Notes: generated from the sequence alone by a model not told the origin. Positions 45,108 to 59,344 are shown, counted from the stretch's first letter. The stretch: DNA of 64,000 nt from Carnegiea gigantea (GCA_029747015.1 JAKOGI010002165.1:1-64000), one strand, 5' to 3'. Numbers and translations: made by a program.

Positions 45108-47725
45108 ATCACATAAGGTCTCCCATATTCGTTATTTCCTCAATAACCTTCAAGATTCAAAGATATTTCTAGTCTCCTTCTATTCCATGCACAAGAGTTT
45201 TCGACTGGCCTATGCTATGTCTCTTGTAGTTTAGTAGTGACGAGCACTTACTTAACATCACATAGCAAGCATACCAGACTCAAAAGTAAGCTAACTTATG
45301 CACAAATTCAGGTATGGAGAACAGTAGAGCAACTAATTCACACATAGACACCTCTCATCAAGGAGTTCAATTAAAATCACAAAGTGAGATTCGTTTTGGT
45401 AAGAGAATGGATTTAACGCATGAAGGTAAGGACCATTACTTAAACCGAAATAAGCATTTATAAAACAGTCGTTATTCACTAGAAAATCATTTGGACTCAG
45501 TAAAAAGCTCTATTCAAGAGGACATGCAATTTTTCAAATCTTTGCACTAACATAGTCCTCGAACGGCGAGTTCTCATCATATAATAGGTATGAAATCATT
45601 TTGAGGGGCATTGGATTCTCATATTTGTCCTCATAGGGGAGATCTACTCTCATCCTAGGGAAGATGTACACTTGGCCATCATATTATCCTCGGGGACTCT
45701 CATAATCAATGGACTATTACCCTCGTCAGGGTCTTTTGATGTTCTCGCTTCAGGGTCGAACTCCCGAGGAATTAGGATTCAAGCACTTCCCTAAACATTT
45801 GTCCAAGCAGTTAGCACCATTCTCCTAGCCCAAAACATTTCATATGCATCTTAATTTAAACAAACTTTATCTTAAAACTCTCATTGTATCATAATAATGA
45901 CACTTTCATTCTTATGAAAGCTAAAATGCCCTGATAAGATCATTTGACTTTTGAAAAGCGCATAACCATCCATCTTGTCAAAACATGCTTCTAAATGAGT
46001 TACTAAGCACAAATGCATTCACTATTTAAAGGAATGTCATTAAAACTTGTCTTAAAAGCTTACGTACCTACAACTTATTCATGCTCAGCTTCGCTTAAAA
46101 GCATTCTTATCAAATGAATGGTCTGCAGTCATTTCTAATCATATAACTCAACATGCTTGCCATATCACGGTAGTTCGTATACATACTTATTAACGCAAGC
46201 CTTTAAGCATAACATAAACATATTCATTCGTAATTCGCGTTGTTTCCAACCCAATGGCCCATTTAAGTAACTTCAAAAAACAATTAAGGGGTCATTAAAC
46301 ATTCAAGTCACTTCTTTAAGTAATTAGGACGTTTATTTAGTCTGGTAACGAACGAACTATTCTTAAACCAATTACTTAAAGATTTTAATTACTCGAAAGC
46401 ATTAATGGGAGAATGGTAGTGCATGCTTAAATTGAATCATGCGAGCTTCAATTAGAATGCCTCCTAGTTCACAAATTATTTAATATAAGACCTTTAAGCA
46501 AAATAGGAAATCTGAAATAGCTAGGATTGCAGCACTTGGGCATATAACTCAACCACGACATACACACATCGCAAACACTTGAATCAAAGGCTAGCAAAAC
46601 CACGACTCAATTAGGAAGCATGCTACAACCAGATTCAGACAAATAACAAGTAATACATGACATCAAAACATGAAATTACACTTCGTCAATTCACGAAGTT
46701 TGACACAACCCGAACTCCCTCCTCACAGCACCGTCCACAACAATCCTCGAAATTATCTCAATTTCAACCCAAGTAACTCACCTGCTTCCCATGGATTCTC
46801 AATTTATCAAAATTCCATACTAACTACCAAATCAAATTCACAATTAACTCTTAAATATTTTGCAAATTATTAATAGTTTAGGAAATCAAGAACCACCCAC
46901 CTCGACTCCACGCTAATGGACCCAACTCTCGGGCTAATTGGGCTAATTGAAGCTGAATTTCGGGCCTCCTAATCTCCTTCTCATTGCTGCCCGAGCCTCG
47001 CAGTTGCTATGGTTTGCATGCCCCTTTCCCCCGCTCTTAGCCCTACCCCGATCGCCAGAACCGAGTCTTGGTCGCAAACGATGGTGGTCGTGGTGGTGGC
47101 ATACAGTTCTCGAAACCCTAGCCAGTTAACTCCTCGCTCTCACTCGATCTCTCTACCTCCCTTCGCCGGTGGCGGACGGATGGCTACTACTGCCGTCGTA
47201 GCCACCATGTTGCCATCGCCGCCATTCCCTAGCCACCCGGTCGGCCTCCCTCTCTCTTTCGCTCAGTCTCTCTCTTTCTCTCTCTTTCGTTGGTTGCTAG
47301 GGAGGGGATTGCGGGGAACCAAGAGGGAGAACCCCCTCTTCGTGCTTTTCAGAAAAGGAAAGAGGCGTCAACCCCCTTTTTACTCTTTTCTCCTTTTTTT
47401 GTTTGATTTATTTTGGTTGTTTAATCTTATTTATTAAACCAGGTTTCGTCCTAAATCATCTAGTTTCGCTTAATCTCAACCCAAAATATCCTAATTTGAG
47501 TTGCCGATTTTTGAGTAATTACGCCTCGACTAAACTTTTAACGAACCCACTAATTTTATATAACCGCATAATTTAATCAGGAGAATTAATAAAATTGCTC
47601 CGTATACGTATTACACCTAATTAGTGCACAAACAATTAATCTAACATGGCCAATTAAATAAAGCAAAGTTAATGAAAACATTAACTCAAATAGTCAGTCT
47701 CGGATTAAGAATCCCAATTATTACA
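45108..47725 (-). repeat. Element F 3' LTR, truncated
   Basis: Matches 51870-54370 from AATCACATAAGGTCTCCCAT onward but lacks the first 700 or so bases of that LTR. Ends AATTATTACA at 47725. A GC- and pyrimidine-rich block (about 46950-47400) produces an open frame that is not a gene. Confidence 0.8.
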
Positions 47726-50700
47726 TTCTGTCCCCCTTAAAAGAATTTTGTCCTCGAAATTCTAGGGTCTATGGTTCAGTCATTCACAACATGCACATAA
47801 ACATGACATGATTTACACGACTCATAATAGAATCTGAAATCTTGTTTATAATTAAATGTATCTTTTTAATGGGAAAAGAAGCTTATGGTGTCCAGTCTCA
47901 TCCTCGCCAATCCTCTTCTAGCGTCTACTCACTCTATTTAGGCACCGAGGACAATCATACAGAAGAGGGGCAAATGAGTTAGCATCAAAAACTATATTAA
48001 CCTTATTTTAAAAAAACGAACACAGACCCTCAATTATGTAAAGGCTATTCGCATAGTGACCAACAACTCTGTGTATATGTATTGTTATAAATCGACATCT
48101 AAAGGTACGACAACTAAGTCATGACAAATCAAGGTCATATACAAGCAGGCATTTGGCTCAAGCTCATTCCAAAGCATAATGTCAAATCACTCTAAGAAGT
48201 CGGTTAATCTTGAGGCTCTCTATACGGTAATAAGGGCATCACATAGCATCTCATAACATCACCTTAGCACCAAGATATCACATAGAATCAACAACTCAGC
48301 ATTCTCAAGCCTAAGAATCATAAGCAACATGAATCGGATTAACAAGTATACAACAAGCAATTTACAAGAGGAAAACATACGCAACTACTAATTGTTGCGC
48401 AAGGCAACAACTTGGAAAAGCTACGTAACAAGAATGTGGGTCGATGCGCAATAATGGGCCTATACACGAGCTACTTAACAGATGCAAGAAAATTGATTTC
48501 TTACTTGGGATAGGTTTGCCACACAATCTGTCTGCCCGTCAACGTATTAATGTAGGTTAACTACTATTTCATGGGAGCCTAACTACCAAGCTAAGGTGGT
48601 TTCGCATGGGCATTATCGCCAGGAGGCTTGTAGTTTTCATAGGGAGATAGAGAATTATTCCCTTGGTGAGAATAGCTCTGATACTGAGCTCATGCATCAA
48701 ATAATGTAATAATAGCCTAACTATCATAATGTTTTACCTTAGGGTCTCTATTAAGAGCTGATTATTTCCTAATCATGGAAAGATGCAAATGGAGTGCTAT
48801 GCCGACAGGCTTAAGTTTAGGCCCCTTACCCCAAGTAGGTTATCTAAGAACATACCCTAGCACAACAGGTTGCATCATGTCATACAATTCAATTAATCTT
48901 ATCAACGATCATATTCCATGCAATAATTGTTCTTACAACTTCATTATGACCAGGAGCACACCTAGTACTTTTGCATTTTACTCGCATTACTTATAAGCAA
49001 GCACATACATATGCAATTATTATTTCTTGGTCAAAAACAATAGTGGTAATATGCCAAATAATAGCATGACTTCCCAATCACAAGGCACCCAGAGTTGAGG
49101 CAAAGTCACGCACAATAACCACAGTATAGTAAAATTGCAGTGGCAGCAAGCATAATAGCTAACATAGTACCACTCTAGAATTTCCTAGGAAAACTACCAT
49201 AGGGCATACGATACTTATAGCTCAAAACATAGGACAAGATAATCATGCTAAGGCGTTCAGTTGCATTATACTAAGAATTATTATACACACCCTCATACAT
49301 GAGCCTTCGAGTCAAGAAATCAAGTATAAGTATGGCCACACTAGCATATCATTCGATCAAGCATGGTACACAAAGGTATATGTGACTACAGCTCCTATGG
49401 TTGTCATATCATGCATCAAATGCATATGTATATAGTTATTTAAACTATATCCGGAGATAATGGAACTTGTGGAGTACAAGTAACGACTCAAGGATCATAT
49501 AAAACATGGTTCACTTAGGTTAAATCATTTAACTAATCCAGCTGTTTGCTTAACCAAAATTCAAGATAAGCAACTCCAATGAAGTGCATTTACTATACTA
49601 TTCATTTATAAAACACATCAATGATCAGGCGTACTGAACTTAAATAATGATATAAGGTTCTATGGGCTTTAGATTATATATAACACCACGGTTATGCTTT
49701 AAAACAGTCAAGTTCCCAGTAGTGCCCCATGAAAGGACATCTAGGCGAGTATATAAGAGTGCAGCCCTAATTTACAAGCTAGGGTTGGAGGTATGCCTTG
49801 AGGTTTGTCTAAACTGATTAGATGCTAGCTATCGATATGCTAATAATGGTTTAAGGTAGGGATAGTGGTATTAACGGTCTTATGGTATACATCGAGGCTT
49901 TATAACACATTTGTCTCATAGGGTAATTATAAAAGTCTGAAGAACTAGTAGTACAGAAGAGAAGGTTCCACCTTCCACTATGGGGCATTCTAGCTTCTAC
50001 ACTTGGTCTTAATGCTTTAGAAGATGTTGGAAAGGTACGAACTGGTCCCTTAGAAGGTAATGAGGTGATCCATGCGGTATAACAATTCTAAAGTTAGTCA
50101 GGTTCTTCCTTTTATGTCCGCTCTAGGTGTGTTGGGGTTGATATAGCCAGGACACCACCAATCCTGTAATAAGAATAGCGTTCCATGCCACGATGAGCAC
50201 AATGCCTAGCCAACTTATGAGTAACAATAGTTACATGTTGGGAAGTAAGGAAGACTCTTTGTGTAGATAACAATTCCATATTAAGGCCACATATAAGCAT
50301 CAATGGCAAGTGTATAAAAGGCTCAGGATAACACTCATGCAACAATCAACAAGTCCTTATCTCGATTGCCTATATTTTGACATGCATGTATATGAAGTTC
50401 TCACTTAGTTCCCTTAAGCAATTCAAAATTCACATAAGGAAGTATCATTTAGTAGGGTTGCCAAACATAGAGAGTAAGTTTTAATCCACTTCCTAATGGT
50501 TTATGATTAACAAATCTAGCAATATACACATCTTCGCATGCATATACTTATAAGCAACATTCAATCACACATAACGGTACTCAATTATGAATTTAACCTT
50601 ATGCATTTTCTTAGAATAGATGTAAGTTTTGAATAAGAAAGCACACCCTAACTCGAACATTAGAAAAGAATTCAACATTCTAAAATCTTCATGTTCTCAT

Positions 50701-51153
50701 AAATGAAGAATGGTTTAACGATCCTAACTTGTTCTCTACCATCTTTGACTACGTCTGCTCACTTCATTATAGACTATAGGGAGCACACTGTGCATAAAGG
50801 GCAGAGAATGAGCTTGGAGTTAAAACATTCCCAATTGTTTGAGTTCAAACCAAGCATACTTTATACTTTTGATTTAAATCACCAAGGTGTATATGCAAAA
50901 ACAATTTTTGATTGAGCTAACATTTAGCTTATTCATGAGAATACAAGTCATTCAACCTATACTCTAGTAAATGGCTCATCTATTTGATCAGTGAACTCAC
51001 TCAAGTCACACATAATTAATCAAACGCACCATCAGTCACACCAAAATCACATTTACGCACAGAAACATTACATGTGTCACATCATCACAAAGATGTTCCT
51101 AGGTAGCTATATAAAATACAAGACTCAGGTTGTGGCCCATGGTCGCAGGACTT
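47726..51153. other. Element F internal region, no coding content
   Basis: AT-rich, stops in all frames, no protein motif beyond the short pol-tail remnant at about 47735-47765. The last part (50882-51153) matches the leader of element G at 54834-55104. Confidence 0.65.
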
Positions 51154-51165
51154 GCTCTTATACCA
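51154..51165 (-). other. Element F primer-binding site, one mismatch
   Basis: Minus strand TGGTATAAGAGC versus the standard TGGTATCAGAGC. The flanking ATCT and the following LTR start TCTAATACCCC are also mutated relative to element G. Confidence 0.75.
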
Positions 51166-51167
51166 TC

Positions 51168-54100
51168 TCTAATACCCCTATCCCCTAGGGTTAGGGACAT
51201 TAACATTTTCTTAGATCTTCGAGCGAAATGGATAGAGTTTCACCTAAAAGCTAGTCATTTCCTAGGCTTAAAGCCTTACATTACGTCCTTATGAGGAATA
51301 AAAGCATAAAAGAATACCAAAGCAAGCTCAACGGCTACATGTCGAAGTTCATAACTCTACGTGCCACACTCCCAGAGTAACCAAATTATAAAGTTTAATA
51401 ATAATAAGAAGGAAATTAAAGATACAACTCAAAGCATCACACATCTGGAGCGCTAGGGTTTATATCCTAAAAATAACTAACTCCAACTGAAACAAACGAC
51501 CTACTATTCAGATGGACAATCGACATGGCCATTCAGAGCGACTGTTATTCAATATGCGTTACATGAAGGAAAGTACTTTATTTATATATATTTGGGAATC
51601 TAAAAATATACCATATTACATCATTAACCTCACAAAGCTACGTATATGTGTACACATAACCCTTTTTCGAAGCAAGGAGGAGGACTCCAACTTGGCATAC
51701 ATAGGTCAACTTCTACCTCTCACATTGAAAACCTGGAAAAAGGGGAAATAGAGAGGGGATGATCTACCACATGCTCAGTGAGTGATCCTCAAACCCGAGA
51801 AAAGAAAAATAGTTGCACGTAATACTTTTAAGTAGCAATCACATACGTTGGATATTTAATATTGCATAATAATCACATAAGGTCTCCCATGTTCGTTATT
51901 TCCTTAATAACCTTCAAGATTCAAAGATATTCCTAATCTCCTTCTATCCCATGCACATGAGTTCTCAACTGGCCTAAGCTGTGTCTCTTATAGTTTAGTA
52001 GTGATGAGCACTTACTTAACATCACATAGCAAGCATGCTAGACTCAAAAGTAAGCTGACGCATGCACAACTTCAGGTATAGAGAACAGTAGATCAATTAA
52101 TTCACACATAAACACCTATCATCAAGGAATTCAATTAAAATTACCAAGTGAGATTCGTTTTGGTAAGAGATTGGATTTAACGCATAAAAACAAGGACCAT
52201 TACTTTAACCAAAATAAGCATTTATAAAACAGTCGTTATTCACCGGAAAATCATTTGGACTCAATAATAAGCTCTTTTCAAGCGCACATGCACTTTTTCA
52301 AATCTTTACACTAACATAGTTCTCGAACGAGGAGTTCTCATCACATAACAGATACGAAATCATTTTGATGGGCATTGGATTCTCATATTTGTGCTCATAG
52401 GGGAGATCTACACTTACTCTAGGGGAGATCTACACCTGCCCTTCATATTATCCAACATACTGGGTCTGCTCTCTAAATATTTGTCCAAGCACTTAGCACC
52501 ATTCCCCTAGCCCAAAACATTTCAGATGCATGTCAATTTAAACACATTATATCTCAAAACTCTCACTGTATCATGACAATGGCACTTTCATTCTCATGAA
52601 GGCTAAAACGCCCTAATAAGGTCATTTGACTTTTGAAAAGCATACAACCATCCATCTTGTTAAAACATGCCTCTAAATGATTTACTGAGCACATAAGCGT
52701 TCACTTTTTAAAGAAAATGTCATTTGAACGTGTCTTGAAAGCTTACATACCAACAACTTATTCATGGTCAGCTTTGCTTAAAAGCATCCTTGTCAAACGA
52801 ATGGTCCACAGTCATTACTAATCACATAACTCAACATGCTTGCCATATCACAGTAGTTTGCATACATATTTATTAACGCACATCTTTAAGCATGACACAA
52901 ACATATTCAGTTGTAATTTGCATTGTTTCCAAGCCGATGGCCCATTTAAGTAACTCCAAGAAACAATTAAGGGGTCATTAAACATTCAAGTCACTTGTTA
53001 AAGTAATTAGGATATTGATTTAGGCATGGTAACGAACGAACAATTCTTAAACCAATTACTTGAAGGATTTAATTATTTGAAAGCATTAATGCGAGCATGG
53101 TAGTGCAGCTTAAAGTGAATCAAGCAAGCTTCAACCAGAATGACTCCTAGTTCGCAAATTATTTAATACGAGACCTTTAAGCAAAATAAGCAATCTGAAA
53201 CAGGTAGGATTACAGCACTTGGGCATAGAACTCCGCCACGACATACATGCATAGCAAATACTTGAATCAAAGGCTAGCAAAACCATGACTCAATTAAGCA
53301 AGCAGATTCAGGCAAATAACAAGTAACACACAGTATCAAAACACGAAATTATACTTCATCAATTCACAAAATTTAACACAACCCGAACTCCCCCCTCATA
53401 GCACCGTCCACAACAATCCTCGAAATTATCTCAATTTCAACTCAAATGATTTGCCTACTTCCTATGGATTCTCAATTCATCAAAATTTCGTACTAACTAC
53501 CAAATCAAATTCCATAATTAACTCTTAAATATTTTGCAAATTATTAGTGGTTTAGGAAATTAAGAACCAACCACCTTAACTCCATCTTAATGGACCCAAC
53601 TCCTGGGCTAATTGGGCTCATTGAAGCTGAATTTCGGGCCTCTGAATCTCCTCCTTGTTGCTGCCCGAGCCTCATGGCTGCTATGGTTTGCATGCCCTTT
53701 CCTCCCGCTCTTAGCCCTACCCTAGGCCAGAACTGAGCCCTGATCGGCAATGGTGACGGTTGTGGTGGTGGCGTATAGTTCTTGAAACCCTAGCCACCTA
53801 ACTCATCGCTCTCACTCGATCTCTCTGCCTCTCTTCGCCGGTGGCAGACGAACGACTAGCAGTGCCACTGCCACCGCCATTCCCTGGCCACTCGGCCGGG
53901 CCCCCTTTCTCTCTTCCGCTCAATCTCTCTCTTTCTTTCTCTTCCGTTGGTTGCCAGGGAGGGGGTCGCAAGGAACCGAGAAGGAGAACCCCCTCTTTGT
54001 GCTTTTCAAAAAAGAAAAGAGGCTTTGACCCCCTTTTTACTCTTTTCTCCTTTTTCTGTTGGATTTATTTTGGTTGTATCTCATTTATTAAACTAGGTTC

Positions 54101-54372
54101 GGTCTTAGATCTTTTGGTTTTGCTTAATCTCGACCCAAATATCCTAATTCGACTTATTGATTTTTGAGTAATTACGCCTCGACTTAACTTTTAATGAGCC
54201 CACTAATTCATATAACCACGTAATTTATTCGGTAAAATTAATAAAATTGCTTCGTATACGTATTACACCTAATTAGTGCAGAAACAATTAATCTAACATA
54301 CCCAATTAAATAGAGCAATGTGAATGAAAACATTAACTCAAATAGTCAGCACCGGATTAAGAATACCGGCTA
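51168..54372 (-). repeat. Element F 5' LTR
   Basis: From TCTAATACCCCTA (normally TGTAACACCCCTA) to about GAATACCGG, near 54372, where the partner reads GAATCCCAATTATTACA. The last bases are lost or replaced. Confidence 0.75.
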
Positions 54373-54833
54373 CTAGAGTGGGTGACGATCTCTTTTGATC
54401 GAGCACAAATATGAGAATCCGATGCCCCACAAAATGATTTTGTACTTGTTATGCGATGAAAACTCTTTATTCGATGACTCTGCTAGTGAAAACATTTAGA
54501 AATGTACATGTACACATGAAAGGAGCTTTTATTGAATTCGAAATGATCTTCCAGTGAACAACGACTGTTTTATAATGCTTACTTTGATTCAAGTGATGGT
54601 GCTTGCCTTTTATGCGTTAATCCTTTTTCCTTTCTAAAAGAACCCCAGTCAGTAACTTTAACTTAACTCCTTGATTTTAAGTGTTTATATGTGTGCTGAA
54701 GGCCTATTGTTCTTAATGCTTGGATTATAGCTTGAGGCAACTTGCTATTGAGTCATTTATTTCTATTATGTGATATAAAACAAGTGCAGTATGTGTGATT
54801 AGTTGCAAGCATCACAGGTTCGGCAAGTCATCA
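54373..54833 (+). repeat. Inverted fragment of an element F-type LTR
   Basis: Reads as the reverse complement of about 45340-45650 (for example ACAAATATGAGAATCCGATG and AACAACGACTGTTTTATAA), with heavy divergence. It separates the F LTR from the G leader. Confidence 0.7.
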
Positions 54834-55980
54834 AAGGTGTATGCACAAAAACAATTAACGATTGAGCCAACACTTGGCATATTGATGAGATTATAAGTCA
54901 TTTAGCCTGTACTCTAGCAAATAACTCACTTTTTCAATCAATCAGCTTAGTCAAGTCACACACAATTAGTCAAATGCACCAACGATCATACCAAAAATGC
55001 ATTTACGCATAAAAGCACGACATATACCATATCATTACAAAGACGTTCCTAGATGGTTATATGAAATACAAGACTCAGGTCGCAGTCTGTGGTCGCAGGA
55101 CCTTGCTCTGATACCATCTGTAACACCCCTACCCCCTAGGGCTAGTGATGTTAGCGATTTTTTAAATTTTGGAGCAAAACGGGCAGAGTTCCACCTAATA
55201 ATTGACCGTAACCAAGGCTTAAAGCCTTACATTAGGTCCCTGCAATAAATAAAAACATAAAAGACATGTTCATATGCTCAGTGGCAACACGCCAGGGACC
55301 ACAACCTTACGGGCCACCCGCCCAGAGTGCACCAAGTATAGAGTTCAATGATATAAAAGAAATAAAAAGTACAACTCAATGGATCACACATCCAGAGCAT
55401 TAGGTTTTACATCCCAAAAATAGCTAAGAACAACTAAACCAAACAACTGACTATTCCGATGGTTGGCATATTTGGCCACACAAAGTGACAATTAGTCAAT
55501 GTGTATTATATGAACTACAGAAATTAACTACGTACGTCCAAGAACTTATGAATCCATTGCTTTACAACATTCAACTCATGATCTACATATACAACTCCTT
55601 ATCCAAAGCAAGAAAGTGGTTTCGATTCGGCTTATGTGAATCGACTTCTACCTGTCACATCAAAAGCCTGGGAAAAGGTAAATAGATAGGGGATGAGCTA
55701 CCACACGCTCAGTGAGTGATTCTCAACCCCAAGGAAAAAAACAAATGCACGTTATACTATAATTAGCAATCACACACAATTGATATTTAATATCACATAA
55801 TAAGCATACAAGGTCTCCCACATCCATCAATACTTCTATAGTCCACAGGATTCAAATAGTATCTCTTTCCTTCTTCTATTCCACACATAAGAATTCTCAA
55901 CTTGCCAAACCTATGAAATAGCATCTTATTGTGTGAGCCCACACTCAAAGGTGCATGCACAAAAAGCTAGTTCATAAGTA
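54834..55980 (-). mobile_element. Element G: leader, primer-binding site and partial LTR
   Basis: 54834-55104 matches the leader of F; primer-binding site TGGTATCAGAGC on the minus strand at 55105-55116; LTR starts TGTAACACCCCTA at 55119 and follows the F LTR to about 55980, then loses similarity at the tandem-repeat block. No coding region. Confidence 0.75.
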
Positions 55981-56667
55981 TGGCTACACACTTTACTTAT
56001 AGGCATATTGTTTGTTTGTTTGCACTTATTTCAGCACATTTGTATTTCTTGGTGAGAGCTCTTTATAGTTATAATTGAGGCACAAGAACAAGAGTTACCG
56101 ACAAGTTTTAAAAGTTATGACTATTTTGGTTAATGGAGCCACGCTATTCTTAGTTTTGCACTCATTCCAAGCCATTTGTTTCCTCTCAATGGGAGGTCTG
56201 TATGGGGGTAATTTATTTTCCAAATGAAAAGAGATCTATAGCTAAATTAGTTCTTATTTTTAGCTGGATTTTTAATTTTTAGTCACACCATTGATTCTTC
56301 CACACCTATTTTAAGGTATTTGTCTCCTGTTAGTGAAAGCTCCTTATGGGTTTATTTGGGCCGAAAATGAATGAGAACCAATGTAAAAGTTAGTTCTTAT
56401 GTTTAGCTAGGCATGTGTTTCCTCTTTGTGAGAGCTCTTTGTAGGAGAAAATAGAGTCCCTACTGAAGATAGAACTAGAGGTAATGTTAGTCCGTAAATT
56501 TGGCTAGATACTTTGTTATAGCCATATCATTCGTTGTTTTGCACTCATTGAAGCCCATTTGTCCCCTCTTAGTGAGAGTTCTTTGTGGCTATAGTTGGAG
56601 CCTCAAATGAAAGGAGAACTGGGGTGTAAGGTTGTTGTTAAATTTGGCTTCGCTCTTAATTTGTAAC
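55981..56667. repeat. Decayed tandem repeat, about five units of 110-160 bp
   Basis: Recurring order of words: TTTTGCACTCATT, CATTTGTTTCCTCT, GTGAGAGCTCTTT, AAATGAAAGGAGAAC, GTTAGTTCTTA, TTTGGCTAG. Units begin near 55985, 56140, 56285, 56405 and 56512. Copies differ by indels and substitutions. This block may be an LTR-internal repeat or an old satellite-like array. Confidence 0.6.
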
Positions 56668-57480
56668 TGTAACACCCCGAAATTCCAATTCCTTTCTTTG
56701 CTACTAATTATTAACCTATATGGTAGCAAAAACCTAACTGGGCTACTATCGCCGTGTTTCCTTTGTGGAAACACCAGGCTATGTGTCAACCAACTTTAAT
56801 GCAAGATATTCTTTAGTAATACTTTAGTTAAAAGATTTCAACCACAGTTAAAGCAACTACTAAACTTAAAGAAAATCCAATACAAGTTTATAGTTTAAAT
56901 GTCGAAGCCTCGCTCTAACTTTGGGTTCCCAATCCCATACGCAAACACTTTTCCTGAAAACAAAACATTTTTCATAAAAATGAGATAAACTCAATAACAA
57001 TCACCCCTAATAGTCAAAGTACGCACACAAATTCATTTTCAAAACATTTTAGGGTAAGGGAAGACAACCAGTCCACACTTATACATTCTCAGTTGATGCA
57101 CAAAGTCATACCAGTCTCTTTTATAACTCTTAGGTTCTTAAGGGTGAGTGACCTCACTGGGTCTCATGGCTTGTGCTTGGGTTTACGCAATCGCTTAACT
57201 TTAACTTGGCCTACCGTCGACTTAGATGGTTTCCGCTTAACTATTTCCTGGCTTACCGTCAACATGGATGGTTACCGCTAACCTGGCCCACGTCTCAACA
57301 GGGCACGTGGCCGCTCACATGCATGCACTTTTACCCGGGGAGGCTAATGGCCTTCAATATTATAACATAGCTCACAGTCTCACCCATAAAGCCATTTATT
57401 TATACATTCATGCTTATCCTTTAAAGGTCAAATCAACGCACACATCTCAATCCGACACAATTCGATCCCCAAGCATCTCC

Positions 57481-57539
<59 letters not shown>

Positions 57540-59186
57540 CTTTACAATACAATCAGTTCAAATACTCATGTTCACTGGCATCGCAAGCTAACTCAACCCA
57601 AGCCATACAATTGTTTCATTCCACGTTCAATCAGTACAATGCATAATTTCACATAAAACAACATTCAAATGCAGCCCTTACCATGTTCATTACACACATT
57701 TTTCAAACAACTTCGGGGAAAGGTGAGGGGATGATTGTTACCTGGAATCCATACAATTACGGGCCCGGTTACTTAATTGGGCCTAATAATCAGCACTAGG
57801 ACCAAACAACATTCGTAATTAGTCCAAATCCTTACGAACCACAACTATAGCTCATTTCCTTCTTATGATAATTTTTCCATAACTTTTTAAAACACTCTTA
57901 GGAGTTCCCAACCATAGCTCAACTTGAATCCAGATTTGGCCAGAATCTGGGCTCCACTTCCAGAGCCCATATTGCCAGTTCCCGATATCGAAACTCCTAG
58001 TTTTTGCCCATTATGGAAAGGTCAGTCCGTCCTCTACAACTTTATGTTTGGTTCTATCATAAAATCTGTCCAAAACTAGGTCGTTTTCCTCAATTACCCC
58101 ATGCTATCACTAGTTGCCTAGATTTAGGTAGCCCTCGGTAATTCAGTCATAACTCACTCTATACTACTCCAATTTCGTTGATTCAAAAATCAAATTACTC
58201 AAACATTCCAACCCATCTACCATAAACATTTCGTGATTTTTGGATCAGTAAAACTCTATGGCCCAATTTTTAAAAGCAGGGTAAAAACTGTCCCCTAACT
58301 TGTGACATTCTGTCCAACCCTCAACCCTAATGTGAGTCCCCTTTAGGCCACGATTTTCATACAACCAAATCAACGACTACGCCATAGCGATTCCAATGGC
58401 CCTACGCCCTCACTAATCCAAGTTAAGTCAAGATTTCTAACTTTTAATCGAAATAAAAATCAAATACGCTATCATGTTCACCTTGGTTCGCTTTTTAGGA
58501 GAAGAGCGATTAGATCGTCACACCCTTGAAGGTTAAAATCTAAAAAACAATTATAAAACTTATATTACAATTTGCACACTTGAATCCTTAACCCAAAAAC
58601 ATAATTTACACACTTGAAAAACATAAACTGGTAAGATTTGTGTGCATAGGGTGTATGGGATGCACCTCACTTACCCACACACCCAGAGAGAAGCAGGGGG
58701 GAAAGCACCGATCACCTGGCGACTTTCCGATAGTAGCCACGGCGGGTGCTGGTGGCGGCCGGCTGTTGGAGCTGTTAGGGTGAGGGGGCGCTGGGTCGAG
58801 GGAGGGAGAGAGATAGTGGCATGAGGTTTAGGGGAAGTAGAGAGGGAAAAATAAAAGAAAAGGGGGTGTACTCGACTAGGGTAACACCAAAAAAAGGCAG
58901 AATTTTTTTTTTTAAAAAAAATCTTGGGCCAAACCATTAAGGAGTCCCCCAAGACTTAATTATAATTGGGTTAATAAATATTTAAGCCCAGTGGGGTAAA
59001 TAATAAATCAAATAACAGATAAATTGAGAGAATATAAACCCAATAAAATTTTTCAACCCATTCTTTTTATGAAATAGATAAAATTCTGAAAAGAAACCAT
59101 GGAGGAAAAATCTTTCACACTAACTTGGATTATGAGGGTCAATCCACGTCCTATGATTCCCCACATTGGATTTTCGAGGTTTTACA
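56668..59186 (-). repeat. Element H 3' LTR
   Basis: TGTAACACCCCGAAATTCC to GAGGTTTTACA. Contains a (TA)n microsatellite. No second copy in the window. The words at its right edge recur: TTTTACATACTACCC is found at about 59180 and again at 59274. Confidence 0.7.
57485..57537. repeat. (TA)n microsatellite
   Basis: About 26 TA dinucleotides inside the element H LTR. Confidence 0.95.
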
Positions 59187-59344
59187 TACTACCCCACTTA
59201 AAAAAATTTCATCCCCAAAACTTCAATAAACTACAACAAATGTTATCATCGCAAAAATGAACATCCAGGGTTTTACATACTACCCTATTTAAGAAAGTTT
59301 CATCCCCAAAACTTATACGCACTTGGTTATTGGAACAAGTGAGG

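Larger units (their letters stand above)
45108..54372 (-). mobile_element. Element F: non-coding Tekay-like derivative with large LTRs
   Basis: Truncated 3' LTR 45108-47725, internal region 47726-51153, degenerate primer-binding site 51154-51165, 5' LTR 51168-54372. The internal region begins, on the minus strand, with a polypurine tract (TAAGGGGGACAGAA) preceded by a pol tail remnant (FEDKILL), and otherwise shows no gag or pol motif over about 3.4 kb. The layout is like a large retrotransposon derivative (LARD) or an extremely decayed copy. Confidence 0.7.

Noticed and set aside
47009..47437. 142-codon plus-strand frame rich in Ser/Pro/Phe (and a relative at 53841-54167)
   Set aside because: It comes from a pyrimidine-rich block repeated in the two LTRs of element F; frame and length are not conserved between copies.
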